Source of the DNA: Anaspis maculata
Lineage: Eukaryota > Arthropoda > Insecta > Coleoptera > Scraptiidae
NCBI GenBank assembly: GCA_949128115.1
Contig: OX421967.1
Coordinates: 59,346,855 to 59,410,854 of the forward strand
Reading direction: 5' to 3'
DNA length: 64,000 nucleotides
Made by a program: the position numbers and the translations under genes. Below, in pieces: positions 1 through 9,778 of this stretch. Numbering within the stretch: the first letter of the stretch is position 1; every line of letters starts with the position of its first letter. The notes under the pieces are model-generated. The model was not told where the DNA came from and searched no databases. It was given only the letters and a program-made list of their open reading frames with translations.

Positions 1-1104
1 CAACGTGTGCCTTTTAAAACTCCCATTATGCTTGGTTTTAAATGAACATTTATCAGCATAATGTGAATATGAATATGAATATTCAACAGCAGAATGTTTC
101 AACACGTGCGCTTTCAAACTCCTATTATACTTGGTTCTGAATGAACATTCATCACATTTGAACCAAACGATGTCTTCAACGGCAGCATGTTTCAACATGT
201 GCCCTTTCAAATTCCTTTTATGCCTGGTTTCATATGAACATTGATCACATTTGAACAAATCGATGTCTTCAGCGGCAGCATGTATCAACGTGTGCCTTTT
301 CAAACAACTATTATGCTTGGTTTTAAATGAACATTTATCACATTTAAACAAATCGATGTCTTCAGCGGCAGCATGGATCAACGTGTGCCTTTTCAAACAA
401 TTGTTATGCTTGGTTTTAAATGAACATTTATCACATTCAAACCAATCGATGTCTTCAGTGGCAGCATGTCTCAACATGTGCGTTTTCAAATGCGATTTTT
501 GTTTGCATTTACATGAACACTTGGCACATTGATACCAAACGATGTCCTCAGCGGTAGCATGTCTCAACATGTGCTTTTTTAAAACCGATTTATATCCACA
601 TTTATATGGACACTTCGCACATTGAAACCGATTGATCTTTTCATGGGAAGCATAAGCCGACATGTGCTTCTTTGAATGTTTCTTCAGCTCGGGTTTGCTA
701 TAACACCTAGTGGACGGAAAATTAAGAAGATCAAGCGGATTGGCGTGTGGCTGTGTTGCAAATCGATAGGAATCCGTGTGTTTCACCAGATGCAATGCAG
801 AATCGGTCCCAAATCGGCAGGAACCGCATAGAAATTTACGGAATTCTTCATTGCAAAATGAGTTTCGTTCGATGTTGTCGTCGTCGATCCTGCCGTGATG
901 TTTGTGTTTGCAGTGTTCGTACAAGTCCCGATTGAAGTAACACTTGAATTCGCAGCAAATGCACGAAAATTGCTCCGGTTCTACGACGGCTTGAAACGGT
1001 TCTGCCGCATAAACATTTTCATGGGCCCTTTGAACATGGTGTTCTTGTTGAAACTTGAGTTCAAACTGAAACGAACATTGTGGACACCGATGTAGTTCAA
1101 CCAT
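1..1104 (-). CDS. Poly-C2H2 zinc-finger gene A (3' part beyond window)
   Basis: The frame runs from an ATG at 1104 leftwards to the window edge with no stop, so the C-terminus is missing. Three N-terminal fingers (CPQCSF..., CICCEF..., CGSCRF...) precede a spacer and a tandem array of C-x2-C-x12-H-x3-H fingers joined by about 10-residue linkers such as AAAEDIDLFK. I chose the ATG because a splice acceptor (TATTCCAG at 1122-1115) lies just upstream. Near 60-100 a YSYSYS run, from a GAATAT microsatellite, replaces a linker and the first zinc cysteine of one finger (HYADKC instead of FKCDKC). The same change is in gene C, so it predates their split. The product is probably a nuclear DNA-binding protein. 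No KRAB, BTB or ZAD domain is visible, so its partners and targets are unknown. Confidence 0.85.
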   Translation of the reverse strand, partial: MVELHRCPQCSFQFELKFQQEHHVQRAHENVYAAEPFQAVVEPEQFSCICCEFKCYFNRDLYEHCKHKHHGRIDDDNIERNSFCNEEFRKFLCGSCRFGTDSALHLVKHTDSYRFATQPHANPLDLLNFPSTRCYSKPELKKHSKKHMSAYASHEKINRFQCAKCPYKCGYKSVLKKHMLRHATAEDIVWYQCAKCSCKCKQKSHLKTHMLRHAATEDIDWFECDKCSFKTKHNNCLKRHTLIHAAAEDIDLFKCDKCSFKTKHNSCLKRHTLIHAAAEDIDLFKCDQCSYETRHKRNLKGHMLKHAAVEDIVWFKCDECSFRTKYNRSLKAHVLKHSAVEYSYSYSHYADKCSFKTKHNGSFKRHTL

Positions 1105-1114
1105 AGCTGATAAT

Positions 1115-1500
1115 CTGGAATAGTCATTGTTAGTGAGTAGATAACTCACCCTCACAATAAATATCTAACTACAGTTCAGTAGACCTCAACTGTTACCCAC
1201 ATAAGTACCTACTTCAATTGAATTATAACTACAATTACCTACCTACCTAGGAGGTGGGTATATGGCTATTTGAAGTGGGCACTTGAAGGTACTTACCAGG
1301 ATAAGATGTAGGTAAAGGTTATTAAGTTGATTTTGATGTTTTTAAGAGCGAATTTGTAGTGAATAACTGTTTAATTAGTTTGTAGGTGTAATTCTTACAC
1401 GATTGAGGAACATAATTTTGTGACTCCCTATCTACTACGTACTGCGGAGGAGATGCAGTAGTCGCACTACGTCCCTGCTGCGCGTGCAGCGAGGAAAAAG
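1115..1500 (-). promoter_or_regulatory. 5' intron, non-coding exon and promoter block of ZNF A
   Basis: On the minus strand a strong donor CCTG|GTAAGTACC (exon end at 1297) pairs with an acceptor TATTCCAG ending at 1115, predicting a 182 bp intron. Upstream is a non-coding exon and a GC-rich block near 1440-1500 with a GCGCG-type core, TGACGTAGT-like and CTGCGCAG-like motifs. The same layout recurs 5' of B to H, which suggests it is the real promoter. The transcription start cannot be fixed from sequence. Confidence 0.6.
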
Positions 1501-1629
1501 CTAACGAGCGATCAAAAATCTGGTTAACCTATTTATGGTGTTCCGACGCAGTTCGCCAGATGGTGCGGCGTATTTAATTGACAGCTCGTCGTTGACGTTT
1601 GCAATGTCTAGAGGCGTTTACAAAAACAC

Positions 1630-1765
1630 TGATTTGTACTGTGTGATCCAGATCACTTACGTCAAGCAATCCAGTACCTACTCTATTTTGTATTTGAGAC
1701 TACTGCTGGATTGGTTTACGTAAGTAATCTAGATCACACAGATCAGAATTTTTGTAACAAGCACC
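1630..1765. repeat. Unit-boundary palindrome between ZNF A and B
   Basis: Two inverted arms of about 50-60 bp flank a spacer of about 30 bp. The left arm carries TGTGTGATCCAGATCACTTA and the right arm TAATCTAGATCACACAGATC. The outer parts also match in inverse (TTTACAAAAACACTG against AGAATTTTTGTAAC). The same palindrome lies between D and E (17265-17400) and between C and D (14815-14970). In F, G and H the two arms are separated and flank the gene on opposite sides. Confidence 0.8.
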
Positions 1766-2013
1766 TTGGGAGGTAATGAAAGCCGTTTTCTATTTAATTT
1801 TCTTTTAGCGAGTTTTTTAATAATCTAGGTATAACTATTGTACAGTGTAGGTATGCAATGGAACTATGAGTAAATGCTGCAGCATTGTGTTGTCTATGCC
1901 TGCTAGGTATACCTCTACCTGCCCACCTATTTTGTTTCAATTGACATGAACACTATCATTTGAACCATCAACGACGGCCCACCGCGAAATGTGCTCCAGC
2001 ATGTTGCGTCCCG
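1766..2013. other. 3' flank of ZNF B
   Basis: This block is shared by all the ZNF units and sits between the boundary palindrome and the stop codon of the gene to its right. It should contain the 3' UTR. I see no canonical AATAAA on the minus strand here, although some paralogues (D, F) have one. The sequence ..GAGTAAATGCTGC.. near 1869 is an empty insertion site: in C, F, G and H a 170-183 bp MITE sits at the same TA. Confidence 0.6.
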
Positions 2014-3633
2014 TCAAATCAAATGCAAAACGATATCTTCAGAGGCAGTATGTTTCAACATGTGCTTATTCAAAAGTGATTTTCGTTTGTATTTACATGA
2101 ACACTTGGCACACTGAAACCATACGATGTCTTCAGCGCTGGCATGTCTCAACATGTGCCTCTTCAAATTGCTCTTATTATTGGATCTATAACAACATTCA
2201 TCACATCCAAACCAAACAATATCTTCAGCGGCAGAATGTTTCAACAACATATGCCCTTTCAAATTTTTTTTATGCTTGGTTTCATATGAACATTTATCAC
2301 ATTTGAACAAATCGATGTCTTCAACAGCAGCATGTGTCAACATGTGCATCTCCAAATGCCATTTATGTTTGAATTTATAAGAACACATTGCACAATGGAT
2401 CCAAACGATGTTTTCAGCGGCGACATGACTCAATGTGTGCAGTTTCAAACTCGAATTATACTTGGTTTTGAATGAACATTCGTCACATTCAAACCAAACG
2501 ATGTTTTCAGCGGTAGCATGTCTCAACATGTGCCTCTTCAATTTGACCTTTTCTTTGAATTTATAAGAACACTCATCGCATTCAAACCAAACGATGTCTT
2601 CAGCGGCAGCATGTCTCAACGTGTGCTTTTTCAAACTCGCATTATACTTGGTTTTGAATGAACACTGATCACATTCTAACCAATCGATGTCTCCAGGGGC
2701 AGCATGTCTCAACATATGCAATTTCAAATGCGATTTCTGTTTGAATTTAAATGAACACTTGGCACATTGATACCATACCATGTCTTGAGCGGTAGCATGT
2801 CTCAACGTGTGCCGTTTCAAATTCGAATTATACTTGGTTTTGAATGAACATTTATCACATTCAAACCAATCGATGTCTTCAGGGGCAGCATGTCTCAACA
2901 TGTGCATTCTCAATCGCGATTTCTGTTTGAATTTAAATGAACACTTGGCACATTGATACCATACGATGTCTTGAGCGGTAGCATGTCTCAACATGTGCTT
3001 CTTCAAATTGCCATTTTCTTTGAATTTATATGGACATTTTGCACAATGGAACCAATCGATATTTTCAGAGGCAGCATGTTTCAACATGTGTTTCTTCAAG
3101 TCCGATTGATGTTTGCATTTATATGGACACTTCGCACATTGCAACCAATTGATCTTTTCATGGGAAGCATGAGCCGACATGTGCTTTTCCAAATGTTTCT
3201 CTAGCTTGGGTTTGCTGTAAAATCTAGTGGACGGAAAATCAACAAGGTCAAGTGTTTTGACGTGTGGTGGTGTGGCAAACACTGCTGCCAATCGATGGGA
3301 AACAGTGTGTTTCACCAAGAGCAATGCGGAATCGGTCCCGGATCGGCAGTTATCGCATAGAAATTTATGGAATTTTTCATTGCAAAATGTGATTCGTTCG
3401 ATGTTGTCGTCGTCGATCCTGCCGTGATGATTGTGTTTGCAGTGTTCGTACAAGTCCCAGTTGTAGTAACTCTTGAATTCGCAGCAAATGCACGAAAACT
3501 GCTCCGGTTCTACGATGGCGTGGAACAGTTCTGCCGCGTAAACGTTTGTGTGAGCTCTTTGAAAGTGATGTTCCAGTTGAAACTTGAGTTCAAACTCATA
3601 TGGACATTGTTGACACCGATATAGTTCAGCCAT
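2014..3633 (-). CDS. Poly-C2H2 zinc-finger gene B (539 aa, intact)
   Basis: The uninterrupted 539-residue frame starts MAELYRCQQC at the first ATG after a predicted acceptor (TCTTTCAG, ending at 3644). Three N-terminal fingers occupy roughly residues 1-110, followed by a basic spacer (SKPKLEKHLEKH) and 12 array fingers of the CAKCSFKFKQKSHLKLHMLRH type. Leucine at helix position 4 is kept in every array finger. Linkers are APEDIDWFE/TAQDIVWYQ-like, not TGEKP. The protein ends in DIVLHLI. It is most like gene E, with the same length and finger order, and many of their differences fall on DNA-contact positions of the helices. It is a likely nuclear sequence-specific DNA-binding protein of unknown target. 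Confidence 0.9.
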   Translation of the reverse strand: MAELYRCQQCPYEFELKFQLEHHFQRAHTNVYAAELFHAIVEPEQFSCICCEFKSYYNWDLYEHCKHNHHGRIDDDNIERITFCNEKFHKFLCDNCRSGTDSALLLVKHTVSHRLAAVFATPPHVKTLDLVDFPSTRFYSKPKLEKHLEKHMSAHASHEKINWLQCAKCPYKCKHQSDLKKHMLKHAASENIDWFHCAKCPYKFKENGNLKKHMLRHATAQDIVWYQCAKCSFKFKQKSRLRMHMLRHAAPEDIDWFECDKCSFKTKYNSNLKRHTLRHATAQDMVWYQCAKCSFKFKQKSHLKLHMLRHAAPGDIDWLECDQCSFKTKYNASLKKHTLRHAAAEDIVWFECDECSYKFKEKVKLKRHMLRHATAENIVWFECDECSFKTKYNSSLKLHTLSHVAAENIVWIHCAMCSYKFKHKWHLEMHMLTHAAVEDIDLFKCDKCSYETKHKKNLKGHMLLKHSAAEDIVWFGCDECCYRSNNKSNLKRHMLRHASAEDIVWFQCAKCSCKYKRKSLLNKHMLKHTASEDIVLHLI

Positions 3634-3643
3634 GGCTGATGAT

Positions 3644-4060
3644 CTGAAAGAGTCATTGGTTAGTAAGTAAACAACTACCTACCTCACAACAAATACAGTT
3701 CAGTACACTCCTGTTACACACTTCAATTGGATTCCAACTACAATCATGAGGTACCTAGGTATACCTACAATCCAGTTCTGATGAATAGATACATAGGTAC
3801 CTACCTATACTCAATTACCTGAATAAGATGTAAGGTAAGGTATTTAGTTGATTGCGATGTTTTTTAATAGGCGATTTATAATGAGTAACCGTACAATTAC
3901 ATTGTAGGTGTACTACCTACACGATTGAATGGCACCATTTTGTGATAGCCATCTACTACCTACCTAGACCTACTGCGCACGAAATGCAGTAGTCGTACCA
4001 CGTCTTCGCTGCGCGCGCAGCGAGGGAAAAGCTAACGGGGGATCATAAAATTCTCGTCAG
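3644..4060 (-). promoter_or_regulatory. 5' intron and promoter block of ZNF B
   Basis: The predicted donor TTCAG|GTAATTG (GT at 3818-3817) and acceptor TTTCAG (ending at 3644) give a 175 bp intron. The non-coding exon and the GCGCGCGCAGC promoter core near 4005-4025 are the homologues of those in A. Beyond 4040 the sequence matches the upstream flank of gene E as far as GAAAACAAGACAAA (about 4127), where the two copies diverge, so that is the edge of the shared duplication. Confidence 0.6.
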
Positions 4061-4165
4061 AAATGCAATGCGATGCGATGTGTTACCACCGTTTCCGCTC
4101 ACCATATATCGAAAACAAGACAAACAACTGCTTTTTTTATGACCGTCATTTTCAGTTTTTTTTTT

Positions 4166-4740
4166 GGACACGTTTGTTAGGGTCCTGATGAAATACACGG
4201 GCTCGGTTATAACTCCGTTGGACCGGAGTAAGGGGTACCTGTGGCAGCGCCAACATGCAGATGGCAGAGAGGCCGAGCGGTAGTGAGCTGGCGCTTTTAT
4301 GGCCTACCGCCATGGTGGAGTGCGCGCGCTGATGGTGCGCGCATGGTGCTGCTACAGGTACTCCCCCTCCAGTGAGTCGTCGAACGATAACAAAAAAATT
4401 ACAATTTAAAAAAGAACAAACAAATATGTACAAATAAATATCGGGTTACACAAAGGAAGCAAATTTTTGAGGGAAATGAACGTGTCTTCCGCCTCGGGTT
4501 GTTGATGGTGTTCTCTCCGGCGCCGGCGGTTCCGCAATAACGGACGAAGGGGTTTGTGTCCGGTCATCTTCGGTAAATGCCGGTTTCAGCCGATCGATTG
4601 ACACTTCCTCGTTTTAGCCTTTCACTTAAATTGTGAAATGTTTTGCTTTTCTGGCGACCACTTCGTACGGGCCGTCGTACGGTTGCCGAAATGTTGTTTT
4701 TTTTTAAATATTTTTCATGATGGACAGGAGGGGCGAGTTG
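4166..4740 (-). mobile_element. Truncated Ty3/gypsy retrotransposon: integrase tail plus 3' LTR
   Basis: Reading the minus strand, 4740-4480 encodes the end of a gypsy integrase. A RQPYDGPYEV.ARKAKHFTI segment with one internal stop is followed by a VSIDRLKPAF-type tail and a GRHVHFP-like end. A purine-rich tract (GGAGGGGGAGTACC) then abuts a sequence starting TGTAGCAGCACC at 4356, which is the 3' LTR to about 4166. A related LTR and integrase belong to the longer element at 27855-33493. Everything 5' of the integrase tail is missing. Confidence 0.75.
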
Positions 4741-4959
4741 GTAACTCACGCATTTTGGTTGTTTTCTTGCGCCGTGAGTAAGTAGATATGAATTATACCC
4801 GTCCACAGATTTTGTTTTAGTGCCAATCTTTTCAGCATGATATTAAAAGTATCTAGGTAGTTATATGTAGGTACCACTTCGAAAAATAGAGGAATAATAC
4901 CCTTCACTGTACAGTTGCGAAGCAATTTTATTCGTACGTCTGCGATATTTCAGCACCTA
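4741..4959. other. Unassigned AT-rich sequence
   Basis: I see no coding frame, inverted repeat or match to other parts of the window. Confidence 0.4.
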
Positions 4960-5240
4960 GGTGAATATCACGAAAAAACCATAGGGAAATCACGAGAAAA
5001 TCACAAGGAAATCATGGGGAAATCAAGGGAAATCATAGAGAAATCATGGGGAAATCAGGGGAAATCTTGGGGAAATCAGGGGAAATCAGGGGAAATCAAG
5101 GGAAATCATGGGGAAATCAGGGGAAATCAGAGGAAATCACGGAGAAATCAAAGGGAAATCGGGGAAATCTTCGGTAAGAGGGAAATCTGGTGTACAAATT
5201 TCCGAGCGCGGTTTACCCCTCGGCTAGTACCGAGGAGGAA
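4960..5240 (+). repeat. GGGAAATCA minisatellite with conserved end module
   Basis: A degenerate tandem array of GGGGAAATCA-like 9-10 bp units runs from about 4975 to 5175. It is followed by a non-repeated module GGTGTACAAATTTCCGAGCG, then GGTTTACCCCTCGG. The same order (array then module) is seen at 9060-9350 and, on the minus strand, at 52120-52330, so this looks like one dispersed family. Confidence 0.7.
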
Positions 5241-5884
5241 GTTCCGATTTCACAAATGCAAAATAAATGTGTAATCAAATGATTGATTGAGTAGCTGCTA
5301 GCCGAAGATTCTAGGTATGTAGGTATTTCTCGAGGTATTGTTATGGTCAATTTACCAGAATGACCAAATTGAAATACACTTACCACCAGTTCCATCATAT
5401 AGATAATTTAGATCACCAAAGCTATATCACGAGTTGTAAAAGGATTTATTGATTTGTGATTCGTAGGTAAAAATTAGGATCTACTATTAGTAGGTACAAC
5501 TGCAAAAATTGAAATAAAAACATTCTTTTCTAGGGAAGTTGCTTTCACGTGGATTCGAACTCACGATCTTCTGCCTCAAAATCAGATATTCCAACTATTC
5601 ATTTATCTGAACCTTTTGGTTCTTTTCTTACAACTTTTCATATTCTGCCTGGAAGTTTTTTGGAATGGGTGCTGCTCGAACTACCGAGCGAACTACTGAC
5701 TGAGCTTGGTCAAAAACAAAGTGTTTATGATAATTATCACTTGAATTTACTATTTGATGTGGTCGCAAAGCTACGCGGTGAATGCAGGTTTCTTTGCGGT
5801 CAAAGCGGAGTTGAAGAACTTGTCTATAATTTATTCAACTCAGTGATGAAAACCTATAGTACATATATCTGAATCAGAATTTTT
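5241..5884. other. Unassigned sequence with a tRNA-like B box
   Basis: The minus strand at 5545-5565 contains GAGTTCGAATCCACGTG, which resembles a pol III B box, preceded by a possible anticodon arm. The T-stem does not fold properly and I find no convincing A box, so this is at best a decayed tRNA or SINE fragment. Nothing else is recognisable. Confidence 0.3.
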
Positions 5885-7070
5885 GCTCGAAGAAAGTAGT
5901 TCTCGAACAGTTTTTTTGCTATATGGTTAGCTCATCCCCACCTGTTCAACATGTTAAGAGCATACATCCCTGTGACGCGTAATACTTAGTATACAGGGTG
6001 AAAATTAAAAAATAAATCTTCAAACTTTTTTATTCCGGTGAAATAATTTTCGAAAAAACAACCTCTTATTATTCAGCAACCTTATGGTCACCCGCTGAAC
6101 GTGTGAAAAACTCACTTCTCGATAGCTGCTGGTATTCTACGTGCAGGATGAAATCAATTTTTCTCCAATAAATTGTATCTTGATCAAATCAATCCGGACA
6201 AAGACCAATTCCGGCTCTGTTAGAAGTCTATAATCTCTCATTCAAGATATAAAAATGTCACATTCCTTAAACTGCTAAAACATGACATACAGGGTGGAAC
6301 ACCCTTTTTTCTTTAATTTTTTTCCTGGGTCACATTAATTCGAATGATAATCTTACCCACTTCAAAGAAGAGCCTAAAGTATATGGCAAAACATATCAAA
6401 AATTTACATTTCTGCAATCACTGCAACTAGGTACTGGCTACTGTAGCATCATACATTTTTGCGATTTTGGTTGTGCGAGAAGTTGCTAAGGACAATTTCC
6501 TTAGCAACTCCTTGCACAACAAAAGCTGAAGCAACATACAATTCATCTTGTATAACAAGTCAGAGTGATATCAGAAATGCAAATTTTTTATATGGCTTGC
6601 GGGAAACTCTGAGCTTTCCAGTAAACCAGATAAGATTATTACCCTATATGCCGATCACGTTTTAAATTCAGTAGAAATTAAAACGCAGTTGGCCATGTTC
6701 CCTAGGGTGTAACGGACGCTGACAGACCAAGTTACGTGAAAACGGGCTTTTTGTGGCGAAGTCCAGTGAGGTTATAAAATTTTGACATGAAATGCCAATT
6801 CTGGCGTCTCCTTGCATCATATTCCGCTACAGTGTTGCCTTGGCTGTTATGACTGTTATCTTGTCAGAATGGCAGATAAGTGACAGAGTGCCGAGCCGTT
6901 CTAGGTTTTAGACACTAGGCCTTCATTTCTGACCATACATTAGAACAGTCTTCTCAACCTAGTATATGATATGATGATATATTATGATTCACTATTTTAT
7001 TCAAAAAAACTGTTCACCAGTCGCCCATTTAAACTGCAGAAAGTCTATCAAAATCAAGACGTCTTAAGCT

Positions 7071-8220
7071 TAGTCCGCACGGGCGGTATACCGCTGGTTT
7101 TTGGCGATATACCGCTATTTTTTTTGCCGCTGAAATCATCGTCCGCATGAGCGGCGAAAATCAGCGAATAATTATAGCGTTTTCCACTGGTAAAAAAAAG
7201 TGCTCACTTTTTGCTCTCGTTGTCATAGAAACTCACCAGGAAGCCCTGCTATTGGTCCATGCGCAAGGTCAGAGCAGTTAGTGCGCACTTTTTTTCCCAG
7301 TGGAAAACGCCATTAGTGTCACGTCTGTTGTTTAAAGTGTCAGATCCGGTTGTCAGTCGTTTGTCACGCGAATTGCATGATGTAGTGTCTGGATATTCTT
7401 CAAAAGACGGGTGTTCTTCAAATCAAAGACGATGTTAATACCTACCTAATGTTATTGTGATAAATAAAAAAGCAAAATTCTCATAAGTACGTGGTCTTCT
7501 TTTGAGTGGGAAACTATTTTTTGCAACAGATACATGCTGGCGACGGGTGTCTTTTGATGATTTATGTGAGCATTTTGGAATGGTCAACTACAGAAATGAG
7601 CAGCCCGAGCCCATGAGAATCACAGTCACACCTACGACGATGACGAGTGACTTCACGGTGTGGACAGTGAACCCCGCTCTCAGCCTTGCAACTAATTGAA
7701 GAGGTTTAGAAAAGGCCTCCACTGTGGAACTTCAAACTTCCATTGCGGGAAAGACACAAACTCGGGCACAAATATATAAAAGAAAAATTGTGGCGTGAAA
7801 CCTAGGTACACGTATTTTGGTGTACTCAAAACCGTGCACGATTTCTTTTTTTCTTGATAATCTTGCCTCCGACCTTGCTCTGGTGCAACTCAAGCTCATG
7901 CAGCAACAACACTGCAGATGGATTCATAACTCTGAGATCAAGCTGATACGTGTCCACCGTTCAGTAGTCACGATTTTTCCTCTCCCTTGAACTGATACAC
8001 CCATCGGTGATCAAACTTTCCATTTCGTCTTGAGATGAGCACCGGGCTCCTTCCTAGCAAAACCTCACGTCACATTTTCATGCTGTGTCAATGCTGACAC
8101 TTTGAAAACAGCGGTCAATCGCTAAAAGTTGGCGGGGATTCAACTTTTAGCGAATATTCGCTGAAAGTTGGACATTTTTGACAGGAAATCGATCCAGCGG
8201 TATATCGCCCGTGCGGACTA
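7071..8220. mobile_element. Nested TIR element (TAGTCCGCACGGGCGG ends)
   Basis: The termini TAGTCCGCACGGGCGGTATA and its near-complement TATATCGCCCGTGCGGACTA lie at 7071 and 8201-8220. Both sides are flanked by GCT (7068-7070 and 8221-8223), a possible 3 bp target duplication. It sits in the loop of the long-inverted-repeat element. It has no recognisable transposase. Confidence 0.75.
7177..7310. mobile_element. Small MITE nested inside the 7071-8220 element
   Basis: The 134 bp sequence has inverted ends GCGTTTTCCACTGG and CCAGTGGAAAACGC, with further pairing inside (AAAAAAAAGTGC against GCGCACTTTTTTT). This is the third level of nesting at this site. Confidence 0.7.
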
Positions 8221-8876
8221 GCTTTTAAGCGTTCATACAATCTTGCAACAGCGCTATACTCGATTGACAATACGAATTCAAGGTCATCTGGGGAAGTCTT
8301 GATCCAACATTACAAATTTGGGCATCCCCAAATATCGCAGAATTGCCAACTTGGCGTGCAAAAATTACCGTTCTAGTGCTGAATTTAAAAGCTGATCGGC
8401 ATATATCTAATTTTATCCAGAAAAAAAATCAACATAAAGTATGTTTCACCCTGTAGGTTGTGTCTGGGGAGTTTGGGGAATGTGACATTTTTATATCTTG
8501 AATGAGAGATTATAGGCTTGTAGCAGAGCTGGAATTGGCTTTTGTCTGGATTGATTTGATGAAGATAAAAAAACATTGAGAAAAAATTGAATTCACCCTG
8601 TACGTGTACGTAGGACACCAGCGACTATAGAGGGGTACATTTTTCAAATGTTCAATATGAGACTATAAGGTCGCTAAATAATGAGGGACTGTTTTTCTCG
8701 AGGATTGTTTCACCGAAATAAAAAATTTCAAAGATTTATGTTTCAATTTTCACCCTGTATACTAAGTATCACGCGTTACAGGGATGTATGCTTTTGACAT
8801 GTTGAACAGGTGGGGATAAGCTAACCATATAGGTAGCAAAAAACAATTTGAGAACTACTTTCATCAAGCAAGAGAT

Positions 8877-9059
8877 AATATTTTTACTAAATATTTCAAG
8901 TACACTACTATGATCCTATGAAATAACAACATAAGGTTCAATCTTTCATGTAGTCATGCATTTCTTGACTGGATTTTATATTCCTGGACGCAATTTTATC
9001 AACAATGTTTTCCTCGATGGTAAGCTTGTCTAGTAGGTTCCCGAGGGAATATTTCCTAC
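8877..9059. other. Unassigned sequence
   Basis: I recognise no coding frame or repeat here. Confidence 0.3.
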
Positions 9060-9350
9060 AATCCATGAAATTTACGTGGAAGCCTTGGAAATAAGTGGAA
9101 GTCATGGAAATCAGTGGAAGTCACGTGGAAGTCTTGGAAATCAGTGTAAATTACGTGAAAGTCATGGAACTCATGGAAGTCTGTGGAAGTCATGAAACTC
9201 AGTGGAAATCACCGGAAAGTCATGAAAATCACGTGGAAGTCATGGGAGTCTGTGGAAATCATGGAAATCAGTGGAAGTCAATGGAAGTCAGATGGAAATC
9301 AGTGGATAGTGGAAGTCTAGTGTACAAAATTTTCCTTGCGGTTTACCTTG
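9060..9350 (+). repeat. GGAAGTCA minisatellite with conserved end module
   Basis: Degenerate units of the GTGGAAATCA/GTGGAAGTCA type run from about 9075 to 9310. They are followed by GTGTACAAAATTTTCCTTGC, then GGTTTACC, the same terminal module as at 5190-5235. The two loci flank the 3 kb inverted-repeat element in direct orientation. Confidence 0.7.
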
Positions 9351-9464
9351 AGTACCTAAGCACCTTAGGAGATAATGAAAGCTGTTTCTTATTTAATTTT
9401 ATTTCAGCGAGTTTTTTTATTACTCTATAACTTTTGTACAGTGTATGCAATAGAACTATGAGTA

Positions 9465-9634
9465 AGTGTGGGTTCGGTCAGCTTATTTAGCAGCAACTTT
9501 TAATTTTAGCCGTAAGCCCTGCATCGCTTATTATTGGCTGTTCTGAGGAGGCTGGTTCGTGAGAGCCAATGGGGGTCGCTGCGCTTGCGACTAAAATTAA
9601 AACTTGCGGCTAAATAAGCTGACTGAACCCACCC
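9465..9634. mobile_element. TA-flanked MITE (GTTCAGTCAGCTTATTTAGC family), copy 1
   Basis: The ends GTGGGTTCGGTCAGCTTATT and the complement AAGCTGACTGAACCCAC are flanked by TA on both sides. The paralogous flanks at 1869 (B) and about 15100 (D) carry the empty site GAGTAAATGCTGC, which proves the insertion and its 2 bp TA duplication. Related copies are at 38645, 41746, 46940 and 61640. Confidence 0.85.
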
Positions 9635-9778
9635 TAAATGTTAAAGTATTGTGTTGTCTATGCCTGCTAGGTACCTTTACCTGTCCACATATTTTGTTTC
9701 AATAATTGACATGAACACTACCATTTGAACCATCAACGACGGCCCACCGCAAAATGTGCTTCAGCATGTTGCGCCCCG

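Larger units (their letters stand above)
5885..8876. mobile_element. Long-inverted-repeat element of about 3 kb
   Basis: The left arm (about 5885-6680) and right arm (about 8365-8876) are inverted copies. Examples are GAAAGTAGTTCTC and GGTTAGCTCATCCCCACCTG on the left against their complements at 8800-8860, and CTATATGCCGATCA at 6645 against its complement at 8392. The motif ACAGGGTGAAA recurs within the arms. The left arm holds about 280 bp not present in the right arm. No transposase frame is visible, so it looks non-autonomous. The target duplication is unclear. Confidence 0.7.

Noticed and set aside
4970..5180. CRISPR-like direct repeats
   Set aside because: Units are 9-10 bp, degenerate and contiguous, with no spacers, in a eukaryotic genome.
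5540..5580. tRNA gene on the minus strand
   Set aside because: Only a B-box-like motif is convincing. The T-stem has mismatches, and no acceptor stem or A box could be built.
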